Below are positions 7,080 to 15,300 of a stretch of DNA of 64,000 bases, in pieces (position 1 is the first letter of the stretch; each line of letters starts with the position of its first letter). This stretch comes from Ruminiclostridium hungatei (GTDB taxonomy: Bacteria > Bacillota > Clostridia > Acetivibrionales > DSM-1351): contig NZ_MZGX01000023.1 of assembly GCF_002051585.1 (NCBI RefSeq), positions 1 to 64,000 of the forward strand, written 5' to 3'. The translations under genes were made by a program, and so were the position numbers. Under the pieces are notes generated by a model. The model ran no database searches and had not been told where the DNA came from. It saw nothing but the letters and a program-made list of their open reading frames with translations.

Positions 7080-8285
7080 TTACATGGCCTCAAAGGTCTT
7101 TTTAACTTCCTTTAAGAAATCCTCTGTATTTACTGTTTTTATTTGCTTTAAATCAGAAAGTGCAGCAAGGTCCTTAGTCATAACTCCGTTCTCAATGGTC
7201 TGAAGAGATGCCTTGTCCAGCTTGTCGGCAAACTCGACCAGTTCTGCTATGCCGTCAAGTTCTCCTCTCTTGCGGAGTGCACCTGTCCAGGCAAACAGAG
7301 TAGCCATGGAGTTTGTAGAGGTCTCCTGGCCCTTCAGGTGCTGGTAGTAGTGGCGCTGTACCGTTCCGTGAGCTGCCTCGTATTCGTAGTAGCCTTCAGG
7401 GGACACCAGTATGGAGGTCATCATTGCAAGGCTTCCGAAAGCAGTTGCCACCATATCCGACATAACGTCGCCGTCATAGTTCTTGCAGGCCCAGATGAAT
7501 CCGCCTTCCGACCTGACCACACGGGCAACGGCATCATCGATAAGGGTGTAGAAGTACTCTATTCCGGCTGCTTTGAACCTTTCGTCGTATTCTTTTTCAT
7601 ATATCTCCTGGAATATATCCTTGAAGGTATGGTCATACTTCTTTGAAATGGTGTCCTTCGTAGCAAACCATATGTCCTGCTTCTGATCCAGGGCATAGTT
7701 GAAGCAGGATCTTGCAAAGCTTTCTATGGACTTGTCTATGTTATGCATTCCGAGAATTACGCCCGCTCCGTCAAAATCATGTATGGTCTGGCGGGTTTCC
7801 TCGCCTTTTTCGTTTGTAAATACAAGCTCAGCCTTTCCTGCTCCCGGAACCCTGTACTCAACATCCCTGTAAACGTCTCCGTAGGCATGTCTTGCAATGG
7901 TTATAGGCTTAGCCCAGGTCTTGACAAAGGGCTTTATACTGTCGAGAAGTATGGGGGCACGGAAAACTGTTCCGTCAAGAATGGCTCTGATAGTTCCGTT
8001 AGGGCTCTTCCACATCTCAGTCAGGTCATATTCTCTGACTCTTTCCGCATTAGGAGTAATGGTAGCACACTTTACGGCAACACCGTATTTTTTTGTAGCA
8101 AGAGCGGAATCCACGGTTACCTGGTCTCCGGTCTTTTCCCTGTATTCAAGGCCCAGGTCGTAGTACTCGGTCTTCAGGTCGATATAGGGCAGCAGCAAAA
8201 TATCCTTTATCATTTTCCAGATAACTCTGGTCATTTCATCTCCATCCATTTCTACAAGAGGAGTTTTCATAATAATTTTAGCCAT
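7080..8285 (-). CDS. icd: NADP-dependent isocitrate dehydrogenase
   Basis: 401 aa. Oxidatively decarboxylates isocitrate to 2-oxoglutarate with NADP in the cytosol, supplying 2-oxoglutarate for glutamate synthesis in an anaerobe. It belongs to the eukaryote-like (type II) IDH family: [11 protein letters not shown] at the N-terminus, [17 protein letters not shown] (substrate Ser/Asn/Arg), [34 protein letters not shown] with metal-binding Asp residues, and [10 protein letters not shown]...[11 protein letters not shown] for cofactor binding. The ATG at 8285 is preferred over the one two codons upstream because AAAGGAG then sits 7 bp away. It is monocistronic. The length is normal. Confidence 0.96.
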   Translation of the reverse strand: MAKIIMKTPLVEMDGDEMTRVIWKMIKDILLLPYIDLKTEYYDLGLEYREKTGDQVTVDSALATKKYGVAVKCATITPNAERVREYDLTEMWKSPNGTIRAILDGTVFRAPILLDSIKPFVKTWAKPITIARHAYGDVYRDVEYRVPGAGKAELVFTNEKGEETRQTIHDFDGAGVILGMHNIDKSIESFARSCFNYALDQKQDIWFATKDTISKKYDHTFKDIFQEIYEKEYDERFKAAGIEYFYTLIDDAVARVVRSEGGFIWACKNYDGDVMSDMVATAFGSLAMMTSILVSPEGYYEYEAAHGTVQRHYYQHLKGQETSTNSMATLFAWTGALRKRGELDGIAELVEFADKLDKASLQTIENGVMTKDLAALSDLKQIKTVNTEDFLKEVKKTFEAM

Positions 8286-8439
8286 ACACATGCTCCTTTT
8301 ATGTTATAATTTTTTGTTTTTCCCGTTATTTTTTCGTTATATTTTTCACACATGGTGATTTATTTTATGGTCATTCATTAATATAGCATACTGAAGGGCT
8401 GTATGTAAATGAAGAAGTAAAAACTTATCCGGATTTATA

Positions 8440-8468
8440 TTGACACTGCCATTAAAATCCAGTATAAT
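8440..8468 (+). promoter_or_regulatory. Consensus sigma-A promoter of the Phd-Uma2 gene
   Basis: TTGACA, exactly 17 bp, then TATAAT: a perfect match to the vegetative consensus. Such a strong promoter directly followed by palindromes suggests expression held down by a repressor. Confidence 0.8.
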
Positions 8469-8481
8469 GAAATCAGCTATT

Positions 8482-8526
8482 TTAGCTAATCATCACCAGT
8501 GTAACTAAAGCTATATTAGCTAATAT
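8482..8526 (+). promoter_or_regulatory. Probable operator: repeated TTAGCTAA palindromes
   Basis: TTAGCTAA at 8482-8489 and a longer perfect palindrome ATATTAGCTAATAT at 8513-8526, lying between the -10 box and the RBS. The encoded protein starts with a Phd/YefM DNA-binding domain, so autoregulation through these sites is the natural inference. Confidence 0.65.
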
Positions 8527-8546
8527 CTGCAGGAGGACATAACCTT

Positions 8547-9278
8547 ATGATTATTAATGCTACCGACTTGAAAAATAATTTGGGAAAATACCTGAGAGCA
8601 GCCGAGAGAGAAGATATTATCATTACAAGCAACGGCAGGAAGGTTGCCAGGCTGTCCGCTTACGGAGATGAGGCTTATTCTGCCGAGCAGCCCCCTCTTG
8701 TCAGGGAGCTGGTGGAAGCCTACTGCCAGTTTCCCCGGAAGGCAACCTACGAAGAGTTCCTGCAGCTTTCTGAAAACAGCGAGGAACGCTATGAGTATAT
8801 TGACGGTGAGATTTACCTGCTGGCTTCTCCCAAAACTACTCATCAGCAAGTGCTTGGAGAATTGTTTGGGATATTTTATACCTGGTTCAGAGGCAAAAAG
8901 TGCCGTCCCATGCTGGCCCCTTATGATATCACCCTTAAGAGGGACCTTGAAAATATAAACGTGGTCCAGCCCGACCTGATGGTCATATGCGACCTGGAGG
9001 AAAAGCTGAATGAAAAGGACTATTATATGGGTGTACCGGCCCTTATGATAGAGATATTGTCAGAAAGCAGCCGGGGTAAAGACTCGGTAAGAAAGCTGGA
9101 TTTGTACATGTCTACAGGTGTAAAGGAATATTGGATAGTAAATCCCTTTAATAAGGAAGTAACTGTTTTCCTCTTTGAAAATAATGATGTTTTAAAAAAT
9201 ACAACCTATAAAAAGGATGAGTCCATATCTTCATATACTTTTGAAGGACTTGAGGTAAGCTTGAGCAGCATATTCTGA
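8547..9278 (+). CDS. Phd/YefM antitoxin domain fused to a Uma2-family PD-(D/E)XK nuclease
   Basis: 243 aa with an AGGAGG RBS. Residues 1-45 (MIINATDLKNNLGKYLRAAE, then IIITSNGRKVARLSAY) match the Phd/YefM antitoxin N-terminal domain that dimerises and binds operator DNA. Residues ~60-243 are a Uma2 (DUF820) domain with the nuclease core: QPDLMVICD (Asp), LMIEILSESS (Glu) and VRKLDLYMSTGVKEYWIV (Lys). Normally a Phd protein faces a Doc or YoeB-type toxin; here the partner is a nuclease-fold domain in the same chain, with no separate toxin gene nearby. The nuclease residues look intact. The target is unknown. The gene stands alone, with its own strong promoter and palindromic operators. Confidence 0.82.
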   Translation: MIINATDLKNNLGKYLRAAEREDIIITSNGRKVARLSAYGDEAYSAEQPPLVRELVEAYCQFPRKATYEEFLQLSENSEERYEYIDGEIYLLASPKTTHQQVLGELFGIFYTWFRGKKCRPMLAPYDITLKRDLENINVVQPDLMVICDLEEKLNEKDYYMGVPALMIEILSESSRGKDSVRKLDLYMSTGVKEYWIVNPFNKEVTVFLFENNDVLKNTTYKKDESISSYTFEGLEVSLSSIF

Positions 9279-9314
9279 GCTTGCGCTCAGGGACAGGCTC
9301 CCACATATAAAAAA

Positions 9315-9332
9315 GGGGGGGCTTGTCCCCCC
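9315..9332 (-). terminator. Terminator of the glucan synthase gene
   Basis: GGGGGG and CCCCCC with a GCTTGT loop; read on the minus strand the hairpin is followed by six T. It lies immediately after the stop codon at 9335. Confidence 0.75.
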
Positions 9333-9334
9333 TC

Positions 9335-12300
9335 TTACATTATGGCATCCACCCTGTGGATTTTTCCGTCGTCTTTCAATTCCAGCCAGTTGCCGTCCGT
9401 AACTTTTCCGTCTTCTATTATTTTGCTGACTGTGGTGTTTCTATGGCTTTCATTTTTGATTGTTATTTCATATACACTTGAACCGAAGGTATACCGGACA
9501 GAGTATTCATTGAGCTTTTTAGGAATGCATGGGTCTATTATCAGACCGCCTCCCTGCTTTTTGATTCCCAGAATATGCTCCAGGCCTATGCGGTACATCC
9601 AGCCAGCCGCCCCTGTATACCAGGTCCAGCCGCCCCTTCCCTCATTTGGGTATACGGCATATACGTCTGCAGCCATTACATAGGGCTCAACCTTATAGGT
9701 CATGCGCTCCATATCGGTTCTGGAATGATTCACGGGATTGACCATATTGAACAAATCCCAGGCCTGTTCTCCGTTTCCAAGCTTTGAGAAGGCATATATA
9801 ACCCAGGTGGCCGCATGAGTGTACTGTCCGCCATTTTCTCTGACTCCGGGCAAATAACCTTTAATATATCCCGGATTGAGATTGCCGTCATAAAAAGGAG
9901 GAGTCAGCAGCTTTATCAAGCCGTTTTTCCTGTCTATGAGATACTTTTCCACAGCACTCATTGCTTCCTCAACCCTGCCTGACCTTGCTGCTTCCGATAT
10001 GGCAGCCCAGGACTGTGACAGGGAATCTATCCTGCACTCATCATTCTGAATGGAGCCCAGGGGTGTTCCATCATCAAAATATGCTCTCCTGTACCAACTG
10101 CCGTCCCAGGCCTCTCCTTCAAGGGCCTGTATGATTTCATCCGCTTTCAGCCTGTATTCCTCCGCTCTTTGCTCGTCACCCATATAGCTGCATACAGGGA
10201 GCATGCGAAGCAGCACACAGTATAAAAACCAGCCCAGCCAGACACTTTCTCCCTTTCCGCCGACGCCCACCAGGTTCATACCGTCATTCCAGTCCCCTCC
10301 GCCCATAAGGGGAATTCCGTGCGGTCCGAAGGCAAGGCCCTTGTCTATGGCCCTGATACAGTGCTCATACACATTTCCGGACTCACTGCTGACAGAAGGT
10401 ATTTCATAGCGTTCATGCTCATCCTCACCCAGCAGCGGAGACTGTAAATACGGTTCTACCTGTTTGAGTATTTCATAATCGCCTGTGGTATTGATGTAGT
10501 CACAGGTAACATACGGAAGCCAGAGCAGATCATCGGAATATCTTGTCCGAATGCCGTTTGTCTTCTGTTCGTGCCACCAGTGCTGCACATCGCCCTCCAG
10601 AAACTGGTGCCTGCAATGCAGCAATATCTGCTTCCTTGTAACTTCAGGCATGGAATATACCACTGCCATCACATCCTGAAGTTGATCCCTGAAGCCGAAA
10701 GCTCCTCCGGCCTGATAATAGCCCGATCTTGCCCAGACCCTGCAGGAGAGCACCTGGTACTGGAGCCAGCCGTTGAGCATAATATTCATGGTTTTGTCGG
10801 AGGTGTTGACCTGTATCTGTTTCAACCTGGACTTCCAGCCAGCTTTAACCCTGTCAAGTTCAGCCAGTGCCTGCTCAACCGTCCTGTACCTGGAAACCAG
10901 TTCTTTTAACTGCTCCGGCCGGTCCTGTCCAAAAAGGAATATAATGCGGCGGCTCCCTCCCGCGGGGATGGTTACCCGTGCTTTTACTGCCGCACAGGGG
11001 TCCAGGCCAGCGCCCACAGTTCCTTCAAGAGGGAGCTTCATTCCCGAAGGCAGTGACAAATCCATATTGTCGCCGGTAAATTCCGGTCGGTGTCCGGTAT
11101 AGCTCAGTTTGTCTTCCGAGCAGCTTAAAAAGGCACTCAAGCCTCTGAAATCCGAAGAATACACATTGTTGACAAGCACTGCCGGAAGGCTGCCATCAAA
11201 GCTTGTGACAATGTAGGGTGCTGTCTGTCCTGCTTCTGTTCCAAGTACAGGCTTTAAATAATAGGCCGCATCAACTGTTTTTTCAGCATCGCTGATATTG
11301 GTCAGACTCAATATACTTATTTTTACGGGAGCATCTGCGGCGGTAAACTGTATCAATTCATTTTCCAGCCCCCGGCTCCTGTGAAAATATGAGGTGTAGC
11401 CAAAGCCATGCCTTATTATATATTCCCTGTCTCCTCCTGCCGGAAGGGGCGTGCAGCTCCACACCTCATCTTCCTCCTGGTGCAGGTAAACAATTTCCGA
11501 AGGCATATCACAGACAGGATCATTTGCCCAGGTGGTAAGCTTATTCTGGCTGCTGTTCAGATGCCAGGTAAACCCTCCTCCTGCTTCGGTGCATATGAAA
11601 CCGAACCTGTCATTTGCAATAATATTTGACCAGGGCGCCGGGGTCGTCTGCCCCGCTCTCAGGCATACAACATACTCGTCACCATTTTCGCCGAAACCCC
11701 CGATGCCATTAAAATAGCTCAGCTTGCCGCTCATACCGGCAAACAGGCTCTCCTGCCGGTGGTCAAATTGCCCGGCCCGCTCTTTTTCAGCAACTTTACC
11801 ATTTTCAGATACAGCAACTGAAGCTTTCTCCAAGTCCGGTGCAAAAACAGTATTATTCTCAGACTGTTTCCCGGCAGCCTGAATTATTTCGTCGGAGTCC
11901 AGCGCCTCGTCAATATAGTCCGCTACCCCGTCATCAGCATTTATTATAAGTTTTGCACAGGCAAAAAGCAGATTCTTTTGTCCTTCATTCATCTGCCTGG
12001 AGTTCCTGATAAATATTCCGCCTCTTCTATCCAGCAAATCGCAGGAGCGTCCTGAAACCGCAAGGTCTCTTATCATTTCAAAAATCGGCTGGATATATGA
12101 CTCCTCGTCAGTTATAAGAATTACCAGGTCAAAGCTTACTCCCTTAAGCCTCATAAAATCATGAAGCTTAAGGCACCAGCGGATTTCTTCAAAGCTGTCC
12201 CTGCTGTGAACCGTTATAAGAACTATGGGCAAATCGCCTGAAATTCCAAAAGGCCACAAATCGGGCTGGCTGAGGCTGTTCCGGGCAATATACCCGGCCT

Positions 12301-15300
12301 GTGTTTCCCTGCCGGTACCATACAGCAGCTTTGGCAGAAGCTTCAAGTATGCCCTTTCATCGTTTCCGCTAATATTTATAAAGCCTGCCTCTACAATGCT
12401 CCTGGTCCATGCCATCTCAACCACTCTGTCGGCAGCACTGACATCACTGTACTTTTCCAGCATATCCAAAGCAGTCTGCCTTGTATCGCAAGTGCCAACC
12501 GTGAAGTTGACAACTGCCGACTCTCCGGGTTCAATAGCCACCCTGATTCTCAAGCTGAAAACCGGGTCAAGTACAGGGCCTACGGAGTTTGACAACGGCT
12601 GGTCAGGGTCCATGACTTTAGGCTGTGAGAGATTTCTGTTTCTGCCTATGAACTGGGCACGGTCGGTTTCATACTCGATATTTCCCTGTATTGAGCCATT
12701 TGTGGAAACGGTGTGGTAGCCCCATACGGTTTGCTTGACATCGTCCCTTTTTCTCCTCATGGCCAGCAGTCCATTGTGCTCACCCATATATTCAGTCTTT
12801 ACAAACAGCTTGCTGAAGGCAGGATGGGCAGTGTCCGACTCAGACTGCTGCAGCACCATTTCCATGTAGCTTGTAAGCTCTATGGTCCTTCTGGAGCTGC
12901 TGTGATTATGGATGCTCACCCTTCTTATTTCAGTGTCGTCCTCCGTACTTACAAGCACTTCGGTGTTTGTTTCTATATTTCCCTCTCTCCTGATATATTC
13001 CGCCTTGTGGGGAGAAAAAATAACCTTGTAGGCCTCCGGCCTTGTGTTTGTGGGGTTATAGGTGGTTGACCAGAATTCATTTGAATTAATGTTTCTCAGG
13101 TAGACAAACATTCCGCTGCTGGTCATATAATCACCATACCACCTGTAAACTGCCAGGGAATGGCATTTTGCAGAACCGCTGCCCCTGTCGGTCAGCATAA
13201 CATTGTAGCTGCCATTGGTCAGCAGGTGCAGTTCCGGTACCAGGTCCAGCCTGGTAATACTGCGGATGACCGTCTCTTCCAGGTTCATCTGCTTTCTGTA
13301 GGTGAACTGCGGTTTTTCCCTGTGCTCCTTTGAAAGCATCACGTTTGCAGGGAACTTTTCCTGCAGCAGCGAATCAACAGCTCTGATTTGAGGATTTTCA
13401 TGGAACCTGGCCTGCATGATGTTGTCCTTGAAATAGTTGACCAAGGCCAGCATGCTCATTCCCTGATGGTGCACCATGTAGCTTTTTACCACTGCACACT
13501 GCTGTCCTTCCGTCAGTCTTGAGTCTGTGAAATCCAGAGCCTCATACAGTCCAAACTGACCTTCCGCTCCCAGTTGTCTGAACTTTTCAATATTGTTCCA
13601 GCACTCCGCCGGAGAAATATCAATTGCCATAACAGTTGCGTAAGGGGCAACAACAAGATCGTTGACAAGTCCCCTCTTCAACCCCAGATACGGAACTCCG
13701 AATGCTCTGTACTGGTAGTTGAGTGCTATATCAAATGCATAATAGCAGGACTCCGAAATACCCCAGGGGATATTTTTGCTCCGACCGTATTTAATCTGTG
13801 CGTTTACAACGAAACTATAGGTCCTGTCAATCAAAGTACCGGGATAGCTTTTTATAACCAGCCTGGGCATCAGGTATTCAAACATGGTGCCGGTCCAGGA
13901 AACAAGCCCCTTTTCACGGTCTGCCCGTGTCAGTTTTCTCCCCAGCTTGAACCAATGCTGTTTTTCCACCTCGCCTTTTGCTATGGCAACAAGACTGGTC
14001 TGCCTTGCCTCGGAAGCAAAAAGATCATAAAAGGATTTGCTGGGATGTCCCTCCTCCACGTCATAGCCAATGGAAAACAGGTTTCTCCGAGGATCGTACA
14101 GGCTTCTGAAATGCATGCCGTCTATTAAAGCCTGGATTCTTTTTCTCAGGCTCACCAATTGCTCCTTCAACTCTTCAATATTGTCAAACCTGTCAAAAAC
14201 TGCTCCCCCAAAACCACGGTACAAAGTCCGGTAAGCATTCAAAGCTTCCATAAGCTTTTTGACCCAGTAGCCCTTTTTATTTTCCTCCCCAAGCTGATCC
14301 AGATATTTTGCTATGGACTCGTACAACTGCGAATATTTTCCTTCCAGTTTCCTTGCATCTTCAGCTTGAGCCTCCCTGTCAACTTCCACCTGACTGGAAA
14401 TCAGCTTTTTGAGCAGGTCAATATCAAAATAGGGCTTATTTCCGTCTATTTCTCTGTTGCACAGCTCCAGCAGGTCAAAAAAAGCCTCCAGATTACTCCG
14501 GTCATAGATTGCCTTCTGCCCGTACTGTCTCAGTCCCTCCGCCAGTACCATCAGATAGCCGGCAAAATTACCGCTGTCTACAGTAGACACAAACTTTGGA
14601 CGGAGCACTTCAAGAGTTGTGGTATTGTACCAGTTGTACAAGTGCCCGTTCCACTTCTGCATTCTGTCAACAGTATCTACCGTGTTTCTGACTCTCTTCA
14701 TCAAATCTATGGAATTTATATAGCCCATATCCCTTGCTGCAAGCTGAGAAACCAGCAGCAACCCTATATTTGTGGGTGATGTCCTGTGGGCTGCTCCCTT
14801 ATAGGGCTCTTCCTGATAATTGTCCGCCGGGAGATAGTTCTCCTCTTTTCCGGCGAATTCATCAAAATAGCACCAGGTTTTTCTTGACAGCAGCCTGAGT
14901 TCCTGGTTCTTCTCTTCAGTCAGCCTTTCATCGTCTGAGCCTGCAGGCTTGCTGATATAAAAGGCAAGCCAGGGTGACAGCAGCCACAGCCCAAGTACAA
15001 CTATATATAAAGGCAGATAGCCCCGGTGGAAAAACATCACCGCTGCCAGACCAACCACGCCGTATACAGGGGCAAACCACATTCTCCTGTAATAGCCCGG
15101 AAGGTCATTCTTCAGTGCCAGTTCCATGTCGGCAGCCGTTATCCATTCCAGCAGGTTTTTCCCTGTCACCAGCACCCTTACCAGTGTCTTTATTATTGCA
15201 TCAGTCATAAGATATGCCTGATATGGTGCAAAAGTCAGCATCAGGCCTATCTGGAGCAATATTGCTTTAAACCCTGTGAGTATGGTGGCACTTCTCTTGG

